The notes: a model not told the origin generated them from the letters alone. A DNA stretch of 13,366 bases from Lachnospiraceae bacterium (GCA_900764225.1 CAAFNG010000207.1:1-13366); one strand, 5' to 3'. Numbered from the stretch's first letter, positions 6,002 to 12,372 are shown. Numbers and translations are program-made.

Positions 6002-6215
6002 TCTCTGCATACTCCCTTTCTTTTATTGCTATGTAGTCTTTGACATGAAACCCATTCAAAATATTGATTGCCTGCAGTTCTGATAGTCCGCACCTCCTTT
6101 GAAGTTCCTGCCGCAGTTCTCTTCTCTCGCCTGTATCTTGCCTACCATTTTCCGGAAGATTTTCTGCCAATATTCTGTATTCATTGGCGATTTCTGCTGT
6201 GAGAAGTTCTGGCAT
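5964..6215 (-). CDS. Small helical hypothetical protein
   Basis: This 83-residue protein starts at ATG 6215, 7 bases after GGAGG, and overlaps the upstream TAA by one base (TAATG). An open-frame extension to 6308 lies inside the upstream gene and is rejected. It is rich in Glu and Arg: AEIANEYRILAENL, GERRELRQELQRRCGLS, then ELQAINILNGFHVKDYIAI and a charged tail. The LSELQAINILNGFHVKDYI stretch resembles recurring motifs in small phage proteins, but I cannot name a function. Confidence 0.7.
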   Translation of the reverse strand: MPELLTAEIANEYRILAENLPENGRQDTGERRELRQELQRRCGLSELQAINILNGFHVKDYIAIKEREYAENERRKAERDQDT

Positions 6216-7126
6216 TATACAGCCTCCAGTTCTTCTTTCACTCGGTTCAATGCGTATTTGCCGGCCGGATTCAACATTCTCTGCCATGCCCCCTGGGATG
6301 GTGCCCATTTAAAACCGTTCTTTTTCAAAACGGCTCTAACATCTGCCTCCGGCTTTTCATCAAAAATAATCTGTAATCTCATAGCTTCCACATTCTCGAC
6401 AACCTTGAACAGCTCAAATTCCGTTTCTTTTGTTCCCTTCTCCTTGACTGCTTTCAAGCTTTTCAATCTTTCCTCTACTCTATGGATATTTGCGTTATTG
6501 TTCTGCAGGGCGTATGCTGGAAATCCAACCCTTCCCATAAAATCCGGTGTTCTGAGTTCCTGGATCTGCTCATCGGAATATCCCAGGATTTTAAGCTCCT
6601 CGTCTCCCTTTTTGGTGTCCTTCAAACGGATGGCTTTATTGACAGCTCTCATTCTTTCCTGGTTTTCTTTTAAAGCATCCAGTTTCTCTTCCAGGCGTTC
6701 TATGGCATCCTCATCTGAGGACTTGATAATATCCTTTCCTCTCAAAATGCCCTTGATCTTATCCGGAATTTTCTGCGTCTCAGCATAAAACTGATGGTTT
6801 TTCTCCCAGGCCTGTACCTGTTTTTCTTTCTTCTTCACTGGGAAATTGCCGGCTCCCGAAATCATAACAGAAGGGCATCTGCAGCCGATATTACTCTCCC
6901 GGTTCATATACTCAGCCATTCTCTTTGAATATCTCTTCGCCAATGCTTCAACTCTTTCCGCTTCTCTCGGTCTTGCTTCTGCAACTTTCTCGGCCAAGTC
7001 ATAGACTTTATCGACATACCCTCTGTATTCTTCGGTCTTACTGCCTACCTTGTAATCGCTCATGGACATCATATCGTGTGCGATTCTGGCCTGCTCTTCG
7101 TTAATTGTGCAATATAATCTTTCCAT
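6215..7126 (-). CDS. Coiled-coil mobile-element protein with a C-terminal NGFKWAPSQGAWQR module
   Basis: This 303-residue protein starts at ATG 7126, 8 bases after GAGGGAGG and 1 base after the upstream stop. The N-terminal part (about 1-130) has an Arg/Glu-rich helical region ending in MNRESNIGCRCPSVMISGAG and a FPVKKKEKQ segment. The middle is a long coiled coil (about 140-250). The C-terminal part (about 255-303) has LQIIFDEKPEADVRAVLKKN and GFKWAPSQGAWQRML, a module I recall at the ends of plasmid, phage and conjugative-element proteins, some with DUF3560. It may handle nucleic acid, but the function is unknown. It is one of the longer genes of the cluster. Confidence 0.75.
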   Translation of the reverse strand: MERLYCTINEEQARIAHDMMSMSDYKVGSKTEEYRGYVDKVYDLAEKVAEARPREAERVEALAKRYSKRMAEYMNRESNIGCRCPSVMISGAGNFPVKKKEKQVQAWEKNHQFYAETQKIPDKIKGILRGKDIIKSSDEDAIERLEEKLDALKENQERMRAVNKAIRLKDTKKGDEELKILGYSDEQIQELRTPDFMGRVGFPAYALQNNNANIHRVEERLKSLKAVKEKGTKETEFELFKVVENVEAMRLQIIFDEKPEADVRAVLKKNGFKWAPSQGAWQRMLNPAGKYALNRVKEELEAV

Positions 7127-7127
7127 T

Positions 7128-7457
7128 TCAGCACCCTCCCTCAAACTCTTCCATTTTCTCTCTGTCAAATTTCATTGCCGGATAAGTGCAATATCCGCTA
7201 CGTCTCATTCTTCCTGTCGATTTTGCCAGTCCTTTCGTCTCCAGGAAATTCACTACCCAAGGGCAATTATTTGTGTCCACATATGCCTCGTTCTCTGCTA
7301 AAGTTGGATCACACAGGCAAACGGTAATTCTTGCAACCGGTCCCTCTCTTCTGCTGATGATTTCAACTGCGATACTGCCATCCATCTGATACTGCCCTAC
7401 TCTTAATGTACAATCTGTATATGTTGCGTATCTTGTCTTAACCTCTAATAATGCCAT
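7128..7457 (-). CDS. DUF4313 family protein
   Basis: This 109-residue protein starts at ATG, 8 bases after AGGAGG. It matches my memory of DUF4313: an N-terminal strand region with a short Tyr-rich hairpin, a strand ending ARITVCL, the signature ENEAYVDTNNCPWVVNFLET, and a C-terminal RRSGYCTYPAMKFD. The AYVDTNNCPW and GYCTYP motifs are the most conserved parts. The family is found on conjugative elements and phages of Clostridia and has no established biochemical role. It is followed after 1 base by the coiled-coil gene. Confidence 0.85.
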   Translation of the reverse strand: MALLEVKTRYATYTDCTLRVGQYQMDGSIAVEIISRREGPVARITVCLCDPTLAENEAYVDTNNCPWVVNFLETKGLAKSTGRMRRSGYCTYPAMKFDREKMEEFEGGC

Positions 7458-7475
7458 GCTATATTCCTCCTAAAA

Positions 7476-7661
7476 TTATGCTGTGATCGGCTCTCTGTGC
7501 TTTTCCATCCTTACATCTGCTCTTCCTGCAAGATTCTCTCTGTACTCCTTGAGGCTTCTCTTTGCATCAGCTCTGGTATATTCGCTGTTCTCACATTCCC
7601 AGCCATATCCCCAGTTTGTCATTATGTCCCACCGATCCTTTGTCTTTCTCTGATAGCTCAT
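7476..7661 (-). CDS. Small conserved mobile-element protein
   Basis: This 61-residue protein starts at ATG, 8 bases after GGAGG. It opens with MSYQRKTKDRWDIMTNWGYG, followed by WECENSEYTRADAKRSLKEY, and ends in a basic segment. I recall a family with the same RKTKDxWxIMTNWGYGWE opening in Lachnospiraceae mobile elements. Function unknown. It follows a 78-base gap that contains one copy of the CGCAAGTGCGAG repeat, so it may have its own regulated start of transcription. Confidence 0.75.
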   Translation of the reverse strand: MSYQRKTKDRWDIMTNWGYGWECENSEYTRADAKRSLKEYRENLAGRADVRMEKHREPITA

Positions 7662-7702
7662 TCATTCTCCCTCCTTCATCTGCGAGTCTTCATTTTTTAT
7701 TT

Positions 7703-7716
7703 CTCGCACTTGCGAG
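7703..7716. promoter_or_regulatory. Operator-like inverted repeat, copy 1
   Basis: On the minus strand this is CTCGCAAGTGCGAG, with 6-bp arms CTCGCA/TGCGAG around AG. It lies in the 78-base gap 5' of the small gene at 7476-7661. It shares 12 identical bases with copies at 8075-8086 and 8125-8136. A half-site (CTCGCA on the minus strand) occurs 17 bases downstream, at 7681-7686. Possible weak promoter boxes flank it, but none is convincing. Confidence 0.7.
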
Positions 7717-7739
7717 CATTGTGGGTAAAAAAATAACAC

Positions 7740-8021
7740 CTACCATTCCAGATTCTTGATTTCATCTGCTACTTTCGCATATCCATTGCTTTCAAGCAAC
7801 CATAAGTCAAACTGTACTGCATGATCGTAAAAACTTACTCCGCTATCGTTCATGCTATAAAGCTCATCTCTGATTTCCATTACCATTTCCTTGCTGCCGG
7901 TTGCAATCATAACAGCTACGATGGCCTGAACTTTTGCCTGTCCAGCATTCCATTCCTCTGAAAAAAGTTCTTTCTCGTCTCTTGCTGCTAATGCTGCTCT
8001 GTAATCGTTCATGTTATACAT
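7740..8021 (-). CDS. Small hypothetical protein behind the regulated promoter
   Basis: This 93-residue protein starts at ATG 8021, 8 bases after GGAGG; an in-frame TTG at 8036 lies before that site and is rejected. The sequence is helical: MYNMNDYRAALAARDEKELF, AKVQAIVAVMIATGSKEMVM and a C-terminal LLESNGYAKVADEIKNLEW. I do not recognise it. It is the first gene after the strong promoter at 8068-8096, with a leader of about 40 bases, so it begins a transcription unit rather than joining the upstream chain. Confidence 0.75.
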   Translation of the reverse strand: MYNMNDYRAALAARDEKELFSEEWNAGQAKVQAIVAVMIATGSKEMVMEIRDELYSMNDSGVSFYDHAVQFDLWLLESNGYAKVADEIKNLEW

Positions 8022-8067
8022 AATCTCTACCTCCAAGATGTTTTATTTGTTGTTTGATTATGTATAT

Positions 8068-8096
8068 ATTATAACTCGCACTTGCGTATTTGTCAA
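8068..8096 (-). promoter_or_regulatory. Sigma-A promoter with operator in the spacer
   Basis: On the minus strand TTGACA (8096-8091) and TATAAT (8073-8068) both match the consensus perfectly and are separated by exactly 17 bases. The spacer contains CGCAAGTGCGAG. This is the only consensus promoter I found in the minus-strand cluster. It would drive the gene at 7740-8021 and probably the genes beyond it. A protein bound to the repeat would cover the spacer and block polymerase. Confidence 0.92.
8075..8086. promoter_or_regulatory. Operator-like repeat, copy 2 (inside promoter spacer)
   Basis: CGCAAGTGCGAG on the minus strand, with core dyad CGCA-AG-TGCG, lies between the -35 and -10 boxes. 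Its position makes repression by steric block the simplest reading. Confidence 0.75.
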
Positions 8097-8109
8097 TAGT
8101 TTTGCTCTA

Positions 8110-8367
8110 TTATTTCAAATTATTCTCGCACTTGCGTTTTTCAATTTTCACATCATAGCCAGCAGCCTTGACAATCCTCACGAAATTCTCATATCTCATA
8201 TTTCCGGAAATTAGTCTGCTCACTCTCTGTCTGGTGATTCCCATTTTCTGAGCCAGCTGAATCTGCGTCATTCCTTCCTTCTCCATCATTTTATTGATGA
8301 TCTCTGCCGCATCTTCACCTCTGATCTCCGTTACGTTTTCCCTCGCCGGATAAACTACCCTGCTCAT
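8110..8367 (-). CDS. XRE-family helix-turn-helix regulator
   Basis: This 85-residue protein starts at ATG 8367, an ATGA overlap with the upstream stop and 7 bases after GGAAGGAG. The helix-turn-helix is at about residues 33-54 (MTQIQLAQKMGITRQRVSRL), followed by ISGNMRYENFVRIVKAAGYD. It fits the Cro/C1 fold of phage repressors and of HigA-type antitoxins. No HigB-like toxin is recognisable next to it. Its last codons contain copy 3 of the CGCAAGTGCGAG repeat, and the regulated promoter begins 14 bases past its stop. It is therefore the obvious candidate to bind that repeat, though this is inferred from position only. Confidence 0.88.
   Translation of the reverse strand: MSRVVYPARENVTEIRGEDAAEIINKMMEKEGMTQIQLAQKMGITRQRVSRLISGNMRYENFVRIVKAAGYDVKIEKRKCENNLK
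8125..8136. promoter_or_regulatory. Operator-like repeat, copy 3 (inside the 3' end of the XRE gene)
   Basis: CGCAAGTGCGAG on the minus strand, 28 bases upstream of the -35 box. It is part of the coding sequence for the regulator's basic C-terminal tail (KRKCEN). The distance between the starts of copies 2 and 3 is 50 bases, close to five helical turns, so both could be bound on the same face of the DNA. Confidence 0.65.
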
Positions 8368-8708
8368 TTCCAAACTCCTTCCTTTTTCAAAACCTGTTTT
8401 ACCGCTTCTTTCATCGTGTCAGCAGATGCTACATTTGTGTCCTGGTTCTTTTCATACAAACTTGCGATCTTACAGATGATGTCCTGATTGTCATTTAAGC
8501 CTCCAGCAATACCTTTCGGAATCCCCCAGTAATCACAGAACTCTTCAACAGCATTCTTTATATCCTCTTCTAGGTATTCTCTCTCTCTGATCCGGTATGC
8601 TTCTTCGATCTCTGCCTCCGTCAACTCGATTCTCACCGTTCTTTCATCGCAGATTGCAATGTTATTGTACTCTCCGACTTTTTTTATTATATTTCTTTCA
8701 ATTACCAT
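8364..8708 (-). CDS. Small hypothetical protein with an acidic helix
   Basis: This 114-residue protein starts at ATG, 5 bases after GGAGG, inside the last codons of the upstream zinc-ribbon gene. The middle has RIELTEAEIEEAYRIREREY, then LEEDIKNAVEEFCDYWGIP, and the end is a Lys-rich helix, MKEAVKQVLKKEGVWK. I recall the L-T-E-E-I-E-x-A-Y-R pattern from Lachnospiraceae phage and plasmid proteins of unknown role. It is coupled through ATGA to the XRE gene, which suggests it might act with that regulator. Confidence 0.7.
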   Translation of the reverse strand: MVIERNIIKKVGEYNNIAICDERTVRIELTEAEIEEAYRIREREYLEEDIKNAVEEFCDYWGIPKGIAGGLNDNQDIICKIASLYEKNQDTNVASADTMKEAVKQVLKKEGVWK

Positions 8709-9027
8709 GCCTTCCTCCGTTCATCAGGGCAGCTACACCTTCCGGATAATTCTCATCAAACCAGTGCCAGATTTCTATTCTGTCTGTCCCTTCTGGAAAT
8801 CCCAGGAACTCTTCCAAGATAGCGTCTGCGTTATCAATGGGGATTTCTCCAAAAATCTGCCACAGCTTTTCCGATTCCTGGCTGTTGAAGCAGTCAGAAA
8901 AATCAACTGTTGCAATGCTATCTACTTCCTTGCACCGAGGACAATATTCCTCATCATTTCCATAATGCAGGCCCAGGTCGGAGTCCCTTCCGATCCACCC
9001 ACACTTCCTACATCTCCAGATCAACAT
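8698..9027 (-). CDS. Zinc-ribbon hypothetical protein
   Basis: This 109-residue protein starts at ATG, 9 bases after GGAGG, overlapping the previous gene by 20 bases. Cys6, Cys9, Cys29 and Cys32 (CRKC and CPRC) form a zinc ribbon. The rest is acidic and aromatic: CFNSQESEKLWQIFGEIPID and DRIEIWHWFDENYPEGVAAL. The second part resembles small phage proteins that I cannot name. A role in nucleic-acid or protein binding is possible from the ribbon, nothing more. Confidence 0.75.
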   Translation of the reverse strand: MLIWRCRKCGWIGRDSDLGLHYGNDEEYCPRCKEVDSIATVDFSDCFNSQESEKLWQIFGEIPIDNADAILEEFLGFPEGTDRIEIWHWFDENYPEGVAALMNGGRHGN

Positions 9028-9550
9028 TTCCCATTGCCTCCCATTCTTCTGTCAATGCCACTGTCTCTCTCTTTGCAAATACTGCGGTGCTTAAATCAAT
9101 TCCGTAGAAAATTTCCCGGTTTCTCACCTTTTCCTCGAAGCGTTTTCTACAAAGTAGTTCGTTTCCAAATACTCCTCCAAGCTGTACATATCTTCCATCG
9201 TCAATCCGTTTTGCCAGCACTGTGTACTCTGTGTCTGAAGTATTTACAGTAACAAGTCTGCTCTGTTCTTCCTCTCCTGCAGTCCATTTTATCTTCTGGC
9301 CACATTTCTCACAGTAGGGTTTCTTTCTCTGATCGACTACTCTTTCAGCCACAATTCTTCTCTCTCCCACAATGCTACTGCAGCAAGGGCAACGGAACCA
9401 ATTATTTACCTGGGTTTTTGCCTCGCCATGTCCATCCGCATAATCAACAAACAACACGCCTCTTTCGTTCATGCAAAGGACCGGCGGCATTGCTACTGAT
9501 TTTTTTAATGCTTCCAAAATTTCCTGATCGTTCACAGTTCTTTTCCTCAC
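9008..9550 (-). CDS. Zinc-ribbon hypothetical protein, GTG start
   Basis: This is a 180-residue protein. The zinc ribbon has Cys54/Cys57 (FRCPCC) and Cys80/Cys83 (YCEKC), with a basic linker of about 22 residues. Before it, residues 20-50 form strands (PVLCMNERGVLFVDYADG); after it comes a strand-rich domain with TEYTVLAKRIDDGRYVQLGG. The GTG at 9550 overlaps the stop of the 17-residue peptide gene (GTGA), the same kind of junction used elsewhere here. A second GTG at 9535, 9 bases after GAGG, is the alternative start. The family and function are unknown to me. Confidence 0.75.
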   Translation of the reverse strand: MRKRTVNDQEILEALKKSVAMPPVLCMNERGVLFVDYADGHGEAKTQVNNWFRCPCCSSIVGERRIVAERVVDQRKKPYCEKCGQKIKWTAGEEEQSRLVTVNTSDTEYTVLAKRIDDGRYVQLGGVFGNELLCRKRFEEKVRNREIFYGIDLSTAVFAKRETVALTEEWEAMGNVDLEM

Positions 9551-9600
9551 TTTCTGTACCCAACGTATAACAAAAACATTAACATTAATATAGCTCCCAT
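9547..9600 (-). CDS. 17-residue hydrophobic peptide
   Basis: The reading frame MGAILMLMFLLYVGYRK has its ATG 8 bases after AGGAGG, one of the best ribosome binding sites in the window. Residues 2-14 are almost all hydrophobic, with a basic end, so the peptide would span or sit on the membrane. It fills the gap between the HNH gene and the zinc-ribbon gene, starts 11 bases after the HNH stop and ends in a GTGA overlap with the next start. It may be a real small membrane protein, a toxin-like peptide, or a short frame whose translation feeds the next gene. Confidence 0.6.
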   Translation of the reverse strand: MGAILMLMFLLYVGYRK

Positions 9601-9611
9601 ACTCTCGCCTC

Positions 9612-9932
9612 CTATAAATATGATCTTCCGTATCTCTTCCGAAATGCTTCCCTGGCTTTTCTTGATTCCTGCTGGCTATTGGCAGAAATCCACTCTTTTT
9701 CCCAAATAGCCTGTCCGAGCATTTTTGATAATCTCTCAGCCATTGGATTTTCGTGGATTCTGCAGAGCTTCTGTCCCATGTTATGACAATTATTGCAAAC
9801 TGGGATTTTCAAGCCATCCTTTTCACTAAGTTCTCTACCTGCAGTTCCAAAGATTAAATGGTGTTCTGCTTCTGCCTGTCTTCCGCAGAAAATGCAGATT
9901 TCCGGATATTCTGTCACAATTCCTTTGCTCAT
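9612..9932 (-). CDS. HNH endonuclease
   Basis: This 106-residue protein starts at ATG, 7 bases after GAGG. It has Cys13-x2-Cys16 (CIFC), the HNH first strand EAEHHLIFG (His24, His25), and Cys46-x2-Cys49 followed by His50 and Asn51 (CNNCHN). Both zinc knuckles and the HNH core look complete, so it is probably active. HNH proteins of this size cut DNA and occur in phages (often with terminase), homing elements and defence systems. No terminase, portal or methylase gene is visible nearby, so its role here is open. The C-terminal part is a basic helix. Confidence 0.88.
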   Translation of the reverse strand: MSKGIVTEYPEICIFCGRQAEAEHHLIFGTAGRELSEKDGLKIPVCNNCHNMGQKLCRIHENPMAERLSKMLGQAIWEKEWISANSQQESRKAREAFRKRYGRSYL

Positions 9933-9941
9933 TCTCTTACC

Positions 9942-10328
9942 TCAACTATATACAATTTCTTCAAACAATGCGTACTGGATAATTTCGTCTGCTGCAATTT
10001 CATCAATCATTCCTGGATCAACTCCCCAGGTTCCATCATGCCGTCTTGCAACTGGCATATAATCTTCTGAAAGATATTTTAGCAACCCTGTCTTAAAATT
10101 TTCTAACGTCAGGGAGCGATATGTTTCCTCCTCAATTTCATACAATTCCAACTCGCCGCCTCTGCTGATCTGCTCGCTGGCGTATTCTCCAAGGTATCTC
10201 CCTACTACGTTGACTTCCGAACACCAACACTGCAATGTCGAACTGTCTAACGCAGTTGACATGATATCGTCTACATCTTCTTGTGTAATCACGATTTCTG
10301 CCGTTATTTTTAAGATAATATCATCCAT
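9942..10328 (-). CDS. Conserved phage/element protein
   Basis: This 128-residue protein starts at ATG 10328, 6 bases after GGAGG; a longer frame to 10517 is inside the upstream gene and is rejected. It contains VITQEDVDDIMSTALDSS, LQCWCSEVNVVGRYLGEYAS, SEQISRGGELELYEIEEET, and an end with EIAADEIIQYALFEEIVYS. I recall this family (the CW-C...VVG...GEYASEQIARGGEL pattern) in phages and plasmids of Clostridia. Its function has not been established to my knowledge. The downstream HNH gene follows after 9 bases. Confidence 0.8.
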   Translation of the reverse strand: MDDIILKITAEIVITQEDVDDIMSTALDSSTLQCWCSEVNVVGRYLGEYASEQISRGGELELYEIEEETYRSLTLENFKTGLLKYLSEDYMPVARRHDGTWGVDPGMIDEIAADEIIQYALFEEIVYS

Positions 10329-10329
10329 C

Positions 10330-10716
10330 TTAATCCTCCAATTCCGTGCCGCATACCGGGCACTTTTCAATCTCTTCATCATAAGTCTGAACATATCCTG
10401 CGCAATGCGGACACCAAGCAATTTCACCATTTGCTTTCCAGTCTTCCAGCAAACTTTCTGGATGCTGCCAATCCAGTTCCTCGAACATTGTCTCGGCCAA
10501 TTCTTCATCTCCGGCAAGTATTTTCAGTATGTCGTTCCTTGTATACTTTTCGTCCGACAATTCCGGAATATAGCAAACATCGTCTGGCCTGTTCTGAAAA
10601 GCATCTTCATCCTTGAATATCCATCCTTGCCGGTAATAATCCCTATCGATTATCTCTGGCTCATTACCTCTTTCCGGTGAATAGCTTCCGATCAGAAGCA
10701 TTTTCTTGCTCTGCAT
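10330..10716 (-). CDS. Hypothetical protein with C-terminal zinc ribbon
   Basis: This 128-residue protein starts at ATG, 7 bases after GGAGG. The N-terminal 95 residues are acidic (DEKYTRNDILKILAGDEELA and ETMFEELDWQHPESLLEDW). Cys102, Cys105, Cys119 and Cys122 (WCPHC and CPVC) make a C-terminal zinc ribbon. It is one of three zinc-ribbon genes in 2 kb and ends 1 base before the next start. The GGAGGATTAA signal in front of it is nearly the same as that of the next gene. Function unknown. Confidence 0.75.
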   Translation of the reverse strand: MQSKKMLLIGSYSPERGNEPEIIDRDYYRQGWIFKDEDAFQNRPDDVCYIPELSDEKYTRNDILKILAGDEELAETMFEELDWQHPESLLEDWKANGEIAWCPHCAGYVQTYDEEIEKCPVCGTELED

Positions 10717-10718
10717 AT

Positions 10719-10955
10719 TTAATCCTCCGAATCTGCATAATATGAATCAAATGCAATGCCGGCCTTAATCAACTTATCTTCCAGATAGTTTCCATAACAC
10801 CAGCCATCACCGTCTTCCCAGTAACTATCCCTTGCTTCCTGCAGAACTTTCTCTGCTCTCGCAGCATCTTCTTCGCTCACAATGAAAATGCAATCCATCC
10901 ATTCATTCATTTCTGAACGGATTCTAATGCAGGTGTCCTCAATTCTCTCTACCAT
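10719..10955 (-). CDS. Small acidic hypothetical protein
   Basis: This 78-residue protein starts at ATG 10955, one base after the upstream stop; GAGGAGG lies 12 bases before it, slightly far. A TTG at 10976 gives a longer frame but no ribosome binding site. The sequence has a helix, ERIEDTCIRIRSEMNEWMDC, then VSEEDAARAEKVLQEARDSY and an acidic aromatic end, SYYADSED. I do not recognise it; the EDAARAEKVL helix followed by DGDGWCYG suggests a small alpha/beta protein. Confidence 0.7.
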   Translation of the reverse strand: MVERIEDTCIRIRSEMNEWMDCIFIVSEEDAARAEKVLQEARDSYWEDGDGWCYGNYLEDKLIKAGIAFDSYYADSED

Positions 10956-10956
10956 A

Positions 10957-11406
10957 TCAGCGCCAAACCTCCTCAAATTTTAAAAATTCCAAGTCTTCAT
11001 CGCTATAGCCATTAGTTCTCAAATATGCCTTTGCTTCTACCTCGTTTTCAAACAGCTTTACCTTCCGGCCTTTTTCCATCAACCACTCATAAGGGTTCAG
11101 CGTTATTCCTTCGATGTGTCGGCCTATGCAGATATACTTCCTGATTCCTACCCATTGAAAAATCTTCTCCTTTGCAAATTCTTCAATGGCTTCCTGGTAT
11201 GTTTTCTCCGACTCATACCAATCGGTTCGCCCGAAGTTTTCTTCAAACTCATTGGCCCAAACCACAAACATTTGCTTCCAACCCATGCTGTCTGTTTCGC
11301 TCAGCTTTGGAAATTCTTTCTGCAGATTAACATATGTCCATGTAATCTCAATCAGATTTTCCGTTGCTCTATTAAACTCTGTCTGCTGAATATCTGAATA
11401 TGCCAT
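10957..11406 (-). CDS. Hypothetical protein
   Basis: This 149-residue protein starts at ATG, 9 bases after AGGAG. The N-terminal 75 residues are helical and aromatic (FNRATENLIEITWTYVNLQK, MFVVWANEFEENFGRTDW). The C-terminal half has FQWVGIRKYICIGRHIEGIT, KVKLFENEVEAKAYLRTNGY and an acidic helix, SDEDLEFLKFEEVW. The FENEVEAKAYLRTNGYSDEDL stretch resembles helical repeats of phage proteins, without a named family. Function unknown. Confidence 0.7.
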   Translation of the reverse strand: MAYSDIQQTEFNRATENLIEITWTYVNLQKEFPKLSETDSMGWKQMFVVWANEFEENFGRTDWYESEKTYQEAIEEFAKEKIFQWVGIRKYICIGRHIEGITLNPYEWLMEKGRKVKLFENEVEAKAYLRTNGYSDEDLEFLKFEEVWR

Positions 11407-11410
11407 CTTC

Positions 11411-11803
11411 TCACTCTCCTATGTAATAACAAGTAAAATTCCAATGGTCACCGAACTCGTAGTAAAGTCCTCTCTTCTCAAAGATTCTGTCGAACTTTTT
11501 CTTGATTCCTGGGTTTGTACCGTACCAGAGCATATGACAAACGGTGCCTTCAAAAGCCATGCTGAGGATATGATCTTCTGCCACATTCTCAAAATATCTT
11601 CTTGGGTCCTCGTTTTCTCTCACAACCAGATGTTCCGGATCATTGTAATAAAATTCGCCTGTCTCCTTGTCGTGTGTGTCGAAGCATTTTCCATTGAAAT
11701 AAATCTGAGTGTCCACCCACATATCGTGTTCCAGAAGAAACGTCCGGATCTCCACTGCAAGTTTTTCAATCTGCTTCTGTGTCAGCTTTGCTACCGTATT
11801 CAT
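11411..11803 (-). CDS. Hypothetical protein, Tyr/His-rich
   Basis: This 130-residue protein starts at ATG in an ATGA junction with the preceding gene; AAAGGCGG lies 7 bases before. It opens with a helix, LTQKQIEKLAVEIRTFLLEH, then strands DMWVDTQIYFNGKCFDTHD, EDPRRYFENVAEDHILSMAF and an aromatic end, YYEFGDHWNFTCYYIGE. I recall similar proteins in Lachnospiraceae elements, all uncharacterised. No catalytic motif stands out. Confidence 0.7.
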   Translation of the reverse strand: MNTVAKLTQKQIEKLAVEIRTFLLEHDMWVDTQIYFNGKCFDTHDKETGEFYYNDPEHLVVRENEDPRRYFENVAEDHILSMAFEGTVCHMLWYGTNPGIKKKFDRIFEKRGLYYEFGDHWNFTCYYIGE

Positions 11804-12066
11804 TCTGTTACCGCCTTTCTCTTACTTCTGAGCAATCTAATCAAATGCTCTTTTGCTTTCTGGTACTCTTCCTCTGATGTTTTATCTGGATAAAACATAT
11901 CCATCGGATAGTAGCCATCATACTCTCTGCCTGTCTCAAATCCATCATCCATAATTATTACCACGCATCCCCATCCGTGATTTGATGTCTCAAATGACAC
12001 GTATGCACTTGTTTTCTCCTGGGCTTTCATTGCCAATCGAAACAGCTCTTCAATTTTCTTTTTCAT
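11800..12066 (-). CDS. Small hypothetical protein
   Basis: This 88-residue protein starts at ATG with an ATGA overlap to the gene before it and AGGTGG just upstream. It has a basic N-terminal helix (MKKKIEELFRLAMKAQEKTS), a strand pair SNHGWGCVVIIMDDGFETGR, a Tyr-rich loop and a C-terminal helix, EEEYQKAKEHLIRLLRSKRK. The pattern suggests a small alpha/beta fold. Not recognised. Confidence 0.7.
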   Translation of the reverse strand: MKKKIEELFRLAMKAQEKTSAYVSFETSNHGWGCVVIIMDDGFETGREYDGYYPMDMFYPDKTSEEEYQKAKEHLIRLLRSKRKAVTE

Positions 12067-12368
12067 CCTGCCACCTTTACCTTTCTGCTATGTAACGCAT
12101 ATATCATAGTTCCTCGTCCTTTTCCGGCCACCTTGGAAAATTCCTCGTCTGACATCGGATTCATATAAAACTGCACTGCTGTCAGTTCATCCTCTGTGTT
12201 GTAAATCTTCACTGCATAAAGCACGTGGTCGGCTCCGGTTCTTCTCAGTGTTTCCGCTGCGCTATTCTCAAAATCTCGAAGGATTCCAGGAAGCTGACAG
12301 AGGGGCATCTGCCCTCTCTGTACGCAACCAGCCGGGTCTTTCATACTCCATCTGATTGTTTTTCCCAT
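12063..12368 (-). CDS. Small hypothetical protein
   Basis: This 101-residue protein starts at ATG with a purine-rich GAAGGAAGCGTAAGGG region in front, a fair ribosome binding site. It contains MKDPAGCVQRGQMPLCQLPG, then RDFENSAAETLRRTGADHVL, a strand YAVKIYNTEDELTAVQFYM, and a basic end. I recognise no family. The sequence after ADHVL suggests an alternating strand-helix fold. It sits 4 bases after the Lys-rich-tail gene. Confidence 0.7.
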   Translation of the reverse strand: MGKTIRWSMKDPAGCVQRGQMPLCQLPGILRDFENSAAETLRRTGADHVLYAVKIYNTEDELTAVQFYMNPMSDEEFSKVAGKGRGTMIYALHSRKVKVAG

Positions 12369-12372
12369 GCCC

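Noticed and set aside
6099..6788. A 229-codon open frame on the plus strand
   Set aside because: It lies opposite the coiled-coil gene and its neighbour, has no ribosome binding site, and is rich in Ser/Phe/Leu as antisense frames of Lys/Glu-rich genes are.
7690..7719. A 9-codon minus-strand frame over operator copy 1 (MLASARNKK)
   Set aside because: No ribosome binding site precedes it; the frame arises from the operator sequence.
7703..8136. The repeated 12-mer as a CRISPR array
   Set aside because: The three copies are unevenly spaced, one is in a coding sequence and one in a promoter, and there are no spacers of constant length.
8659..9252. A 197-codon open frame on the plus strand
   Set aside because: It is antisense to three coupled minus-strand genes with good ribosome binding sites and zinc-ribbon motifs; no start signal of its own.
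9942..10517. The long form of the conserved phage protein starting at 10517
   Set aside because: Its first 63 codons lie inside the upstream zinc-ribbon gene in another frame, and ATG 10328 has GGAGG at the right distance.
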